DNA from: Listeria weihenstephanensis
GTDB taxonomy: Bacteria; Bacillota; Bacilli; Lactobacillales; Listeriaceae
Direction of reading: 5' to 3'
Length of the DNA stretch: 64,000 nucleotides
Assembly: GCF_003534205.1 (NCBI RefSeq)
Contig: NZ_CP011102.1
Location: forward strand, 1,500,036-1,564,035
How positions within the stretch are numbered: the first letter of the stretch is position 1; each line of letters begins with the position of its first letter. Both the position numbers and the translations under genes were made by a program. The notes under the pieces were generated by a model. The model was not told the origin of the DNA and did not search any database. It saw only the letters and a list, made by a program, of their open reading frames with translations. Below, piece by piece: positions 20,479-29,177 of the stretch.

Positions 20479-21801
20479 ATGAAATTAAAAAAAGTGGTGT
20501 TTTCTGTTTTATCCGTAGCAATGGTAGGGAGTTTGCTGACGGGATGTGGTTCGGGAAGTAAGGATGACGCGTCGGCTGATGGCAAGACGAAGGTAACATT
20601 TTGGGCCGCGCCAAATCCAACACAGATGAAGTTTTGGGGAGAAATGGCAACAGCTTTTGAGAAAGAAAATCCAGATATTAAAATCGAAGTATCACAAATG
20701 AAAGAAAGTCCATCTTCTGAAGCAACGGTGCAAGCGGCCATCGCGTCGAAAACAGCACCAACTATTTCGGAAAATATAAATCGTAGCTTCGCCGCACAAC
20801 TCGCGGATAGTAAAGCGATCGTGCCAATCAATGAAATCGACGGCATGAAAGAAGTAGCTGAAAAACGTAAAATGACCGATAGCCTTGACGCTTGGAAATT
20901 CTCGGACGGTAACCAATATGTGTTCCCAGTTTACTCCAACCCGATTCTTTTCGCATGGCGTACTGATATTTTGAAAGAAATTGGTGTGACTGAAACGCCA
21001 AAAACATATAGTGATGTGCTCGCTGCTGGTAAAAAACTAAAAGCGAAATATCCCGACAAAGTGATGTGGGCAAAAGCAGACTTGGCTGATCCAACAGCTT
21101 GGATGCGTTGGTTTGACTTCTTCCCATTGTACAATGCAGCATCTAAAGGAAATGCTTTCGTAAAAGATGGCAAATTCGTAGCGGACGATAAAGCAGGAAA
21201 AGAAATGCTAACATTCATGTCCGAACTGCAAAAAAATGATCTTTTACTAGCAGGACAAGCAACAGATCCATTCGAAACAGGAACAAGCATCATGGCTGAT
21301 CTTGGTCCATGGTCATTCCCAAACTGGGCAGAGAAATTCCCAGAGTTAAAAAATGGCGAAACATACACGGTTACAACACCGCCAGTTCCAGATGCTTTAA
21401 AAGACGCTGAAAATGTAAATACGTATTCGGATGCAAAAGGAATCGTGTTCTACGCACAAGCGAAAGATGCGGAGAAAAAAGCCGCAGTTAAATTCCTAGA
21501 TTTCGTTTACAGCAACGATAAAAATGACTTGAAATTCTTAGAAACAACAAACTTAATTCCAGCGCGTGATGATGCGACACAAAATGCAACATTCACTGAA
21601 TTCTTCAAAGCAAATCCAGCGCTAAAAGTATATGCAGAAAACGTACCATACGCGATTCCAGCGATGGACAATGCTGACTATAATGACATTCAACAAATCA
21701 TCGGTGAACAAGCATGGAATCCAGTCGTTCGTGGTGAGAAGAAACCTGCGAAAGCTTGGAACGACATGAAGAAAGCTGAGGATGAGGTGCTTCAGAAATG
21801 A
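20479..21801 (+). CDS. Oligosaccharide ABC transporter substrate-binding lipoprotein
   Basis: 440 residues, family 1 extracellular binding protein. The lipoprotein signal peptide ends in LLTGCGSG with the lipid-modified Cys at about residue 23; the WAAPNPTQMKFWGEMATAFE stretch opens the binding fold. AGGAGG lies upstream. Expected to capture a manno-oligosaccharide at the cell surface for the two permeases that follow. It overlaps the first permease gene by 4 bases. Equivalent to lmo0859. Confidence 0.9.
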   Translation: MKLKKVVFSVLSVAMVGSLLTGCGSGSKDDASADGKTKVTFWAAPNPTQMKFWGEMATAFEKENPDIKIEVSQMKESPSSEATVQAAIASKTAPTISENINRSFAAQLADSKAIVPINEIDGMKEVAEKRKMTDSLDAWKFSDGNQYVFPVYSNPILFAWRTDILKEIGVTETPKTYSDVLAAGKKLKAKYPDKVMWAKADLADPTAWMRWFDFFPLYNAASKGNAFVKDGKFVADDKAGKEMLTFMSELQKNDLLLAGQATDPFETGTSIMADLGPWSFPNWAEKFPELKNGETYTVTTPPVPDALKDAENVNTYSDAKGIVFYAQAKDAEKKAAVKFLDFVYSNDKNDLKFLETTNLIPARDDATQNATFTEFFKANPALKVYAENVPYAIPAMDNADYNDIQQIIGEQAWNPVVRGEKKPAKAWNDMKKAEDEVLQK

Positions 21802-22676
21802 AGAAGCAAAACAATAAATTGGGCTGGTCTTTCACCAGCCCCTATGTTATCTTTACGATTATCTTCTTTCTAATCCCACTCGTTTGGGCGATTTGGCTCT
21901 CCGTGACGGATTGGAACATGATGAGTCCAGATATTAATTTTGTCGGGCTAGATAATTTCACAAAGGCAATTGCAAGCCCAGCGGTGAAAGCATCGTTTTG
22001 GGTGACATATAAGTTCTTGATTGTATTCGTACCACTCGCGATTATTATGTCGATGGTCGTTGCGGTACTTGTGAACGGGTTACCGAAATTCAAAGGTCTA
22101 TACTTAGTTGCTTTTTTCCTGCCTTATCTGTCATCAGGCGTTGTTACGTCTTTGATTGTGAAAGGTTTGCTATCTTATAACAGTCCGCTAAACATCTTTT
22201 TGCGTGACAATTTTGGCTTAAATATTGATTGGTTAGGAACCCCGATGACTTCATTATTCGTTATTTCGCTAATGATTGCTTGGAAAATGTCAGGGTATTA
22301 CGCACTGATTTTGATATCAGGATTATCTAGTATTAACGAAGAAATCTACGAGGCGGCGGCGATGGATGGTTCGGGCCGGTTCCGCACCTTCTGGAAAATT
22401 ACGATTCCGATGATGTATCCTGCGCTTTTCACGGTGATTGTCTTGGCGGTAGGCGTGAGTTTCGGGATATTCACAGAGGTTTACCAGCTAACTGGCGGTG
22501 GGCCAAACTTTGCGACAAATACGTGGCAAATGGAGATTTATAACCAAGCCTTTGTAAACTTGAAATCAGGTTATGCTTCAGCAATCTCGCTTGTGGCGGC
22601 CGTTGTGACGTTTGCATCGATTGGTGTTATTAAAAAAGGACTAGAGAAATGGGGCGAGAGAAATGGTTGGTCGTAA
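21798..22676 (+). CDS. Sugar ABC transporter permease, MalF/UgpA type
   Basis: 292 residues with six membrane segments. The EAA loop (EEIYEAAAMDGSGRFRTFWKI near residue 187) is the contact to the ATPase. The N-terminal half SPYVIFTIIFFLIPLVWAIWLS is typical of MalF-like subunits. Coupled to the binding-protein gene by ATGA and overlapping the second permease. No ATPase gene is present in the cluster, so a shared MsmK-like ATPase encoded elsewhere is implied. Confidence 0.92.
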   Translation: MKKQNNKLGWSFTSPYVIFTIIFFLIPLVWAIWLSVTDWNMMSPDINFVGLDNFTKAIASPAVKASFWVTYKFLIVFVPLAIIMSMVVAVLVNGLPKFKGLYLVAFFLPYLSSGVVTSLIVKGLLSYNSPLNIFLRDNFGLNIDWLGTPMTSLFVISLMIAWKMSGYYALILISGLSSINEEIYEAAAMDGSGRFRTFWKITIPMMYPALFTVIVLAVGVSFGIFTEVYQLTGGGPNFATNTWQMEIYNQAFVNLKSGYASAISLVAAVVTFASIGVIKKGLEKWGERNGWS

Positions 22677-23496
22677 AAGTAAGTGGGGCATGACGGTTCG
22701 CTATACGTTAACCACATTGATTCTATTAGTCATGATTTATCCGTTTATTTATCTCGTACTCAACTCGTTTGCGGCATGGGATCAAGTCGATCGGAAATTG
22801 ATTCCGACTGAATTCACGACGCGTTCTTGGAGTTGGTTGTTCGGTAATGCATCGGTTTCAGCGCCAGCACCTTGGATTCAAGCGTTTATCAATACGATTA
22901 TTGTGGCGACGATTGCGACGGGACTCATGTTATTATTCGCGATTATGGTCGGTTACGCACTTGCAAAAGTGAAATTTAAAGGGAAAATGTTCGTGAATAA
23001 CGTGATTTTGTTCCAAATGTTTTTCCCAGCGATTATTTTATTGATTCCGCAATTTTTAATGATTACAAATGTTGGTTTGCTCGATACGTATGCTGGGATG
23101 ATTATTCCAACGATGATGAGTATGTGGGCGATCTTTATGTACACGAACTTTTTCAAGGCGATTCCGGATACGTTGATTGAGGCGGCGAAATTGGACGGGG
23201 CGAGCGATTTGAAAATTTTGTTCCGCGTTGTTTTACCAATGTCGAAATCGATTAGTACGGTTATCTTCTTGTTCTTGTTCACGGATCGCTGGACGAACCT
23301 GTTATGGGATTTAATCGTGACGAAAAGTGATAGTACGGTGACGCTGAACGTATTGATATCGCAAATGTTTGGACCGTATGCAACGTATCCAGGTCCGATG
23401 TACGCGGCGTCGGTTGTGCTGACTTTACCGCTGATTATTCTGTTCCTCTTCTTCTCGAAAAAATTCCAAGAGGGCATGCAGTTTACATTGAAATAA
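22663..23496 (+). CDS. Sugar ABC transporter permease, MalG/UgpE type
   Basis: 277 residues with six membrane segments. The EAA loop (IEAAKLDGASDLKILFRVVLP near residue 171) pairs with the loop of the preceding permease. It overlaps that gene by 14 bases. Together they form the membrane channel of the importer. Confidence 0.92.
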   Translation: MVGRKSKWGMTVRYTLTTLILLVMIYPFIYLVLNSFAAWDQVDRKLIPTEFTTRSWSWLFGNASVSAPAPWIQAFINTIIVATIATGLMLLFAIMVGYALAKVKFKGKMFVNNVILFQMFFPAIILLIPQFLMITNVGLLDTYAGMIIPTMMSMWAIFMYTNFFKAIPDTLIEAAKLDGASDLKILFRVVLPMSKSISTVIFLFLFTDRWTNLLWDLIVTKSDSTVTLNVLISQMFGPYATYPGPMYAASVVLTLPLIILFLFFSKKFQEGMQFTLK

Positions 23497-23509
23497 GGAG
23501 TTTTGAAAG

Positions 23510-25036
23510 ATGTTGAAATGGTGGCAGGAAACGGTTTTTTATGAGATTTATATGCCGTCATTTAAGGATGGTAACGGGGACGGAATTGGTGATTTTAAGG
23601 GATTGCTTGAAAAAGTGCCTTATTTGGCTGAGCTTGGTGTTGGTGGCATTTGGTTGACGCCGTTTTACCCGTCTCCGAAAGTGGATAATGGCTATGATGT
23701 GAGTGATTATTATGCGGTGGACCCGGATTATGGTACGATGGCGGACTTGGAGGCGTTTGTCGAGGAGGCGCATCGGCACGGGATTCGGGTGATTGCGGAT
23801 ATGGTTGTGAATCATGTGTCGACGGAGCACGCGTGGTTCAAAGCGGCGCGTTCGTCGCGGGATAATCCGAAGCGTGATTGGTTTGTGTGGCGAGATACGC
23901 CGAATAATTGGGAATCGTTTTTCGGTGGTTCAGCTTGGAAATGGGACGACGTAACGAAACAATATTATTATCACAGTTTTGCGGAGGAGCAGGTGGATTT
24001 GAATTGGCATCATCCTGCTGTCGAGCGTGAGATTTGGAAGGTGTTCGATTTCTGGTTGGATAAGGGATTGGACGGTTTTCGGCTCGATGTGATTAATAAT
24101 TTGACGTTGACGCGGGACTTTACGGATAACCCAACGGAGAACGGGGAGCAGCGACATCTCTTTGATAAGGATCAGCCTGGAATGCAAAAAATGATGGCGA
24201 AAATTGGTGCGCGGATTCGGACACGCGGTGATTATTTTACGGTTGGCGAGATTAGTTCGGATAAGCTAGCGGAGATTGAAAAGTACGCGGGGCTTGACGG
24301 GCTGGATGTGACGTTTAACTTTAATTTTGGCAGTGTGGCGAGTCGTGACGGGATTGTTGCCGAGCTTGCGCGAATGCAGCAGGTATATGCGGATGGCCGG
24401 ATGCCGACGTTGTTTGTCGGGAGTCATGATATGAGCCGATCTTGGAATCGGTTGGCGGACGGGCGCGAGGATGTGGCGCAGTTGCTGGCGACGCTGATGT
24501 TGACGGCATACGGTGTTCCTTTTGTGTATTTTGGTGAGGAGATCGGGATGGCTGATTTTGTGCCAGAATCGATGCGTGAGATGCGTGATGTACAGGGCGT
24601 TTATGCGTATGAGCAGGCACTTCAAATGGGGAAATCGGAGCAGGAAGCATTGGTGTTGGCGCAAGAGAAGACGCGCGATAAAGCAAGGGCGCCGATGAAT
24701 TGGCCAGAAGGGTTTTCACAGAAAGCGAATGCTTGGATTGGTGAGGTGACGCCTGATTTTGATCGTGGCCAACGCATGTTTGCTTTTTACCAAGCGTTGA
24801 TAAAATTGCGGAAAACGGCGGATTTTTGTGAGTCTGGATATCGTGATTTTGAAGTGGACGGCGAATTCTTGACGTATGTTCGCGGCGAGCATCTCGTTTG
24901 CCTTAATTTCGGGAAAGCACGTGAGGTTCCAAACAAGTGGGGAAATTTGACGCTTGTTTTAGCTAATATGGAAGTGGCTGTAAGCGAAGAAATAATAGCG
25001 GTACCAGCGTTTGCGGCGGTAATTTTTAAGATATAA
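23510..25036 (+). CDS. GH13 alpha-glucosidase-like enzyme (oligo-1,6-glucosidase subfamily)
   Basis: 508 residues. It has an (alpha/beta)8 barrel with the GH13 regions in order: ADMVVNH near residue 98, GFRLDVIN (nucleophile Asp) near 197, TVGEISS (acid/base Glu) near 243, and GSHDMSRSW near 305 where most relatives have NHDQ/E. The opening WWQETVFYEIYMPSFKD is that of cytoplasmic oligo-1,6-glucosidases, trehalose-6-phosphate hydrolases and related enzymes. AAGGAG precedes the ATG. Cytoplasmic; the true substrate is unknown and the mannoside context (lmo0862-like) makes a plain alpha-glucoside role uncertain. Confidence 0.85.
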   Translation: MLKWWQETVFYEIYMPSFKDGNGDGIGDFKGLLEKVPYLAELGVGGIWLTPFYPSPKVDNGYDVSDYYAVDPDYGTMADLEAFVEEAHRHGIRVIADMVVNHVSTEHAWFKAARSSRDNPKRDWFVWRDTPNNWESFFGGSAWKWDDVTKQYYYHSFAEEQVDLNWHHPAVEREIWKVFDFWLDKGLDGFRLDVINNLTLTRDFTDNPTENGEQRHLFDKDQPGMQKMMAKIGARIRTRGDYFTVGEISSDKLAEIEKYAGLDGLDVTFNFNFGSVASRDGIVAELARMQQVYADGRMPTLFVGSHDMSRSWNRLADGREDVAQLLATLMLTAYGVPFVYFGEEIGMADFVPESMREMRDVQGVYAYEQALQMGKSEQEALVLAQEKTRDKARAPMNWPEGFSQKANAWIGEVTPDFDRGQRMFAFYQALIKLRKTADFCESGYRDFEVDGEFLTYVRGEHLVCLNFGKAREVPNKWGNLTLVLANMEVAVSEEIIAVPAFAAVIFKI

Positions 25037-25047
25037 AGGAGTTTATT

Positions 25048-25971
25048 ATGAACGATATTACAGTTTTATTGGAAGCTTATCGTGCGGAGAATACGTTGTC
25101 GCGAGTGGAGCGTTTGGCGTTTGTTGGCGCGGGGGATAAGGACGTGTATAATATCACGGCGCCGTTTATTGTGAACGGAGCGGAAGTGATCGCGGGACGA
25201 ATCGAATCACGGGATAGTGAAATGGCGGAAATCGGCTTTTTTGAAAAACAGGATTTGGTGTGGGTTTTACTTGCTAATACGGCAAAACTTGCGTTACAAG
25301 ATCCATTTATGACGCGGATCGATGGTGATTTAGTGATCGGCGGTGTGGAAGTGTTCCCAAGTGAAGCGGATCCAGAAAAATTGGCATGGCGGACTAGTTT
25401 GTATCGTGGCAAGGATCTGACGGACTTGACGCTGTTTTTTGAAGGGCCGGTCGGGATGAAGGATTTGCGTTTGAAACAGCTGCCGAGTGGTGAAATCGCC
25501 GTGTTAACAAGGCCTCAAGGTGAAAAGGGAGGTCGGGGTAAAATCGGCTTTTGCATGATAGAAAAGTTAACTGATCTAACGGTGAAATTGGTAGAAGATG
25601 CACCACTTTTAGCACCGCATTTCGCCGAGGATGAATGGGGTGGCGCGAACGAGGCTCACATTTTGAAAAACGGTAAATTAGGCGTACTTTGTCATATTGC
25701 TAATTTTGATGGGGCTGGTGATCGACATTATTATGCGGCAGCTTGTGTGATAGATCCAGTGACCATGGCGATGATGACGCCAATGGAGATTATTTCGGAA
25801 CGCGCGGATTTTCTGCCTGGACCGAGCAAGCGACCTGATTTGGAAGATGTTGTTTTCAGTGGTGGATTGATTCGAAAAGTCGATGGAACTGCTGATTTAT
25901 ATGTAGGAATAAGTGATGCGGATGCGCAGAAACGCACAATTCGCGATCCGTTTATGAAATTTGAAGGATAG
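25048..25971 (+). CDS. DUF1861 protein of the mannoside cluster, function unknown
   Basis: 307 residues, no signal peptide or membrane segment. I recognise it as DUF1861 (lmo0863-like). Repeated strand-rich blocks and short motifs such as AFVGAGDKDVYN near residue 25, DPFMTRIDGD near 88 and a closing RDPFMKFE recall five-bladed beta-propeller glycosidases of the GH43/GH130 type, but I see no clear catalytic pair. It sits between GH13 and GH130 genes with 11 and 14 bases of spacing, so it is co-transcribed. An enzyme or sugar-binding role in mannoside use is inference. Confidence 0.75.
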   Translation: MNDITVLLEAYRAENTLSRVERLAFVGAGDKDVYNITAPFIVNGAEVIAGRIESRDSEMAEIGFFEKQDLVWVLLANTAKLALQDPFMTRIDGDLVIGGVEVFPSEADPEKLAWRTSLYRGKDLTDLTLFFEGPVGMKDLRLKQLPSGEIAVLTRPQGEKGGRGKIGFCMIEKLTDLTVKLVEDAPLLAPHFAEDEWGGANEAHILKNGKLGVLCHIANFDGAGDRHYYAAACVIDPVTMAMMTPMEIISERADFLPGPSKRPDLEDVVFSGGLIRKVDGTADLYVGISDADAQKRTIRDPFMKFEG

Positions 25972-25985
25972 GGAGACTAGGGAAT

Positions 25986-27053
25986 ATGAATGTTTATCGT
26001 TATGAGGAAAATCCATTAATTACACCGGCTGATGTGGCGCCACATCGTCCAGATTTTGAGGTTCTAGGGGCGTTTAATGCAGGTGTTGCGAAGTATAAAG
26101 AGGAGACATTATTGCTTTTACGTGTGGCTGAAAAACCAATCAGTGAGGATCCAAATATTGTGAAAGCACCAGTTTTCAATGTGGAAACGCAAAAATTAGA
26201 TATTTTAGAGTTCCGTTTAGATGATCCTGCGTATGATTTTGAAGATCCGCGCATGATTCGTACGAAAGATAAGATGGAAGGCTTTTCGTATTTGACGTCG
26301 CTATCTTATATTCGAATTGCGCGGAGCACCGATGGCCATAATTTCACGGTCGATGAAAAACCGTTTTTGTATCCGTTTAATGAATATCAAACGTTTGGTA
26401 TTGAAGATGCGCGTGTGACGCAAATCGGCGACGTTTATTATGTGAATTTCAGCGCGGTTTCGGAGATGGGTGTAGCAGACGCAATGGTTTCAACGAAGGA
26501 CTTTGTGAGTTATGAATATGAAGGTAATATTTTTGCACCAGAAAACAAGGATGTTCTCATTTTCCCTGAAAAAATAAACGGGAAATATTACGCGTTACAT
26601 CGTCCAAGTTTGAAGAGTATTGGGAATTTGGATATTTGGATTGCATCTTCACCTGACCTACATAGCTGGGGGGATCACAGGCATTTACTCGGAATCCGTG
26701 ATGGTTATTGGGATAGCGGTCGTATTGGCGGCGGTGCAGTACCAATTAAGACGGAAAAAGGTTGGTTGGAGCTGTATCATGGCGCTACAGTAGACCATCG
26801 TTATTGCATGGGCGCGATTTTGCTTGATTTGGATGATCCGATGAAAGTTCTAGCGCGGACCGAAACACCAATTTTAGAACCAGAAGCAGGCTATGAAAAA
26901 AACGGCTTTTTTGGCGATGTTGTTTTTGGTTGCGGAACGATTGTGGAAGGCGATATTGTTAAAATGTACTACGGTGTTGCGGATACGTCGATGGCTTGTT
27001 GCGAGATGAGTTTGGCGGAGATTTTGCAGCAGTTGGAGGATGAGAGCCGATGA
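25986..27053 (+). CDS. GH130 mannoside phosphorylase
   Basis: 355 residues, five-bladed beta-propeller of family GH130, without a signal peptide. FNAGVAKYKEETLLLLRVAE near residue 31, FEDPRMI near 80 and TFGIEDARVTQIGD near 138 are family blocks; the Asp in EDAR is the expected general acid. It cleaves a mannoside with phosphate to give mannose 1-phosphate. The L. innocua protein of the same locus (Lin0857, from memory) is a beta-1,2-mannobiose phosphorylase, so that activity is the best guess. It overlaps the mutase gene by 4 bases, consistent with handing over mannose 1-phosphate. Confidence 0.88.
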   Translation: MNVYRYEENPLITPADVAPHRPDFEVLGAFNAGVAKYKEETLLLLRVAEKPISEDPNIVKAPVFNVETQKLDILEFRLDDPAYDFEDPRMIRTKDKMEGFSYLTSLSYIRIARSTDGHNFTVDEKPFLYPFNEYQTFGIEDARVTQIGDVYYVNFSAVSEMGVADAMVSTKDFVSYEYEGNIFAPENKDVLIFPEKINGKYYALHRPSLKSIGNLDIWIASSPDLHSWGDHRHLLGIRDGYWDSGRIGGGAVPIKTEKGWLELYHGATVDHRYCMGAILLDLDDPMKVLARTETPILEPEAGYEKNGFFGDVVFGCGTIVEGDIVKMYYGVADTSMACCEMSLAEILQQLEDESR

Positions 27054-28747
27054 CTTGGCAGGAAAATTGGCTGAAATGGAGCGCGGCGTCGGAGGACGAT
27101 GCGGCGCTCCAACAACAAATGACTGAATTATCAAACGACGAATTGAAGCGCGAACATTTTTATCGGTATTTGGAATTTGGAACTGGCGGAATGCGCGGGG
27201 AGCTTGGTTGTGGTACGAATCGGATCAATCGATATATGATTCGCTGGGTGACGAGTGGTGTCGCAGCGTACATTTCGGAGCAAGGACGGCAGGCGGATGG
27301 TGTGGCGATTGCTTATGATTCCCGGCATTTTTCCGCAGAGTTTGCGTTAGAATCCGCGCGAGTACTTGGCGCAGCAGGAATCAAGGTTTATTTGTCCGAC
27401 ACGCTACGCCCAACGCCAGAATTATCTTTCATGGTTCGCGAGTTGGGGGCGGCTGCAGGAATTGTCATCACCGCGAGTCATAATCCAGCAGAATATAATG
27501 GTTTCAAGGTTTACGGGGCAGACGGTTGCCAGATCACGCTCGATGTCGCTGCGAAAATAACGGCATATTTGGCAGATGTTTCAGACCTATTTGCGATTCC
27601 AATTGCAGACGAGGATAAGCTTTCACAGGCTGGTTTGCTCACTAAAATTGGCGTAGAAGCAGACGAGGCATATTTAAATAACGTACGCGTTGTGACTCAA
27701 AATCCGGAAATGACGCAAAAACATGGCGCGAAGTTGAAAATAGTTTACACGCCACTACATGGAACTGGTGAAAAACTCGTAACCAAAAGTTTGGCGCAGG
27801 CCGGATTTTCTAACGTTAGCGTTGTTCAAGAACAAGCCATTCCAGACGGTGCTTTTCCGACGGTGACTTCTCCAAATCCTGAGGATCATGCGGCATTCAC
27901 GATGGCAATAGAAGTAAGTGATGATGCCGATATTCTGATGGCGACAGATCCCGATGCCGACAGAATTGGTGTTGCGGTGAAAAATGAGCAGGGTGAATAT
28001 CAAATTTTAACGGGGAATCAACTAGGCGCCATATTGCTACATTATTTAGTAACACAGCCAACCATCCCAACCAATAGTGCGCTCATAAAAACGATTGTCA
28101 CGAGCGATCTTGGCGAAAAAATAGCCAGTAGATATGGTGTTAAAACATACAATACATTGACAGGATTCAAATTTATCGGTGAAAAAATAGCGGAATGGGA
28201 AGCGACAAAAGAAGCACAATTTCTTTTCGGATATGAGGAAAGTTATGGCTATTTAATCGCGCCGTTCGTACGTGATAAAGACGCGATACAAGCAGCACTT
28301 TTAACAGCAGAAGTAGCCCTAGAATACCGATTAAAAGATCAAACACTATTCGAAGGCTTACAAGAAATCTATGAACAATTCGGCTACTACGAAGAATCGC
28401 TACACACGATCACGGCAAAAGGAGAAGAAGGTGTCGCGCATATTCAGAAAATCATGCAAACGATGCGAGCAGATACAACGATGAACGATATGATCGAGCG
28501 CAAAGAAGACTACCAGACAAGTGTAACGACAACCTACCCAACAAAGGTGGAACGAGAAATAACCTTGCCAAAATCAGATGTTCTAAAATTCCATATGACA
28601 AATGGCTCTTGGTTTTGCATCAGACCATCAGGCACGGAGCCAAAATGCAAAATTTATTTTAGTTGCGCCGGAGAGACATCAAATGAAGCTAAGCAACGTT
28701 TAAATCAGCTCGAACAACTGATCTTGGATAAAATACAGCAAATATAG
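27050..28747 (+). CDS. Phosphohexomutase (phosphomannomutase/phosphoglucomutase)
   Basis: 565 residues, alpha-D-phosphohexomutase superfamily, PgcA-like length. The phosphoserine loop is GIVITASHNPAEYNG near residue 140, the Mg2+ loop DPDADRIG near 300, the sugar loop GYEESYGYL near 398, and the phosphate-binding SWFCIRPSGTEPK near 522. It interconverts hexose 1- and 6-phosphates; after GH130 the natural substrate is mannose 1-phosphate, giving mannose 6-phosphate. Codon usage drifts within the gene from G-rich to A/C-rich. Confidence 0.9.
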   Translation: MTWQENWLKWSAASEDDAALQQQMTELSNDELKREHFYRYLEFGTGGMRGELGCGTNRINRYMIRWVTSGVAAYISEQGRQADGVAIAYDSRHFSAEFALESARVLGAAGIKVYLSDTLRPTPELSFMVRELGAAAGIVITASHNPAEYNGFKVYGADGCQITLDVAAKITAYLADVSDLFAIPIADEDKLSQAGLLTKIGVEADEAYLNNVRVVTQNPEMTQKHGAKLKIVYTPLHGTGEKLVTKSLAQAGFSNVSVVQEQAIPDGAFPTVTSPNPEDHAAFTMAIEVSDDADILMATDPDADRIGVAVKNEQGEYQILTGNQLGAILLHYLVTQPTIPTNSALIKTIVTSDLGEKIASRYGVKTYNTLTGFKFIGEKIAEWEATKEAQFLFGYEESYGYLIAPFVRDKDAIQAALLTAEVALEYRLKDQTLFEGLQEIYEQFGYYEESLHTITAKGEEGVAHIQKIMQTMRADTTMNDMIERKEDYQTSVTTTYPTKVEREITLPKSDVLKFHMTNGSWFCIRPSGTEPKCKIYFSCAGETSNEAKQRLNQLEQLILDKIQQI

Positions 28748-28753
28748 TGATAA

Positions 28754-28796
28754 GGGGTGGGGAATCGTCATTAGATTTCTCACCTCTTGTTCTTTT
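28754..28796 (+). terminator. Probable terminator of the mannoside operon
   Basis: GGGGTGGGGAATC (28754-28766) pairs with GATTTCTCACCTC (28774-28786) through several G-U pairs, followed by a T-rich stretch interrupted by G and C. Confidence 0.5.
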
Positions 28797-28855
28797 ATTC
28801 ACAAAAGTGGTATCATATTCAGTGAAACGAGAATCCTAACTAGGAGGGCGACCCC

Positions 28856-29116
28856 ATGCAAATATCTGATATGAAAAATCTTGGCAAGGTCAACGAGAAG
28901 AACCTGAATATAGTGGGTATTGAATCGGCAGAAGAACTTAGAGAAATGGGAACAGAAAAAGCGTATTTGCGTGTGAAAGAGCTAGTTGATGACGGCGCAT
29001 GTATGCATTTTTTATACGCCTTAGAAGGAGCCATTCAAGATATCCCCAAAAAAGAAATCTCGGAGCAAAGAAGAAAAGAACTTCGACAACTTTATGAAGA
29101 TCATAAAATGAGGTAA
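28856..29116 (+). CDS. Stand-alone TfoX C-terminal domain protein
   Basis: 86 residues. The pattern LGKVNEKNLNIVGIESAEEL then a helical second half (LKELVDDGACMHFLYALEGAI-like) matches the C-terminal domain of the competence regulator TfoX/Sxy, a helix-hairpin-helix-like fold that also occurs alone in Firmicutes. AGGAGGG precedes the ATG and TGGTATCAT upstream is an extended -10 box. The N-terminal TfoX domain is absent, so a competence role should not be assumed. Confidence 0.75.
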   Translation: MQISDMKNLGKVNEKNLNIVGIESAEELREMGTEKAYLRVKELVDDGACMHFLYALEGAIQDIPKKEISEQRRKELRQLYEDHKMR

Positions 29117-29120
29117 TACA

Positions 29121-29177
29121 AAAAAATGGTTGGCATCGCATTTTCGGTAGAAACCGGGTGCGTGCCAACCATTTTTT
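29121..29177. terminator. Bidirectional terminator between the TfoX-like gene and rqcH
   Basis: AAAAAATGGTTGGCA (29121-29135) pairs perfectly with TGCCAACCATTTTTT (29163-29177), with A and T tracts at either side serving both converging genes. Confidence 0.92.
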
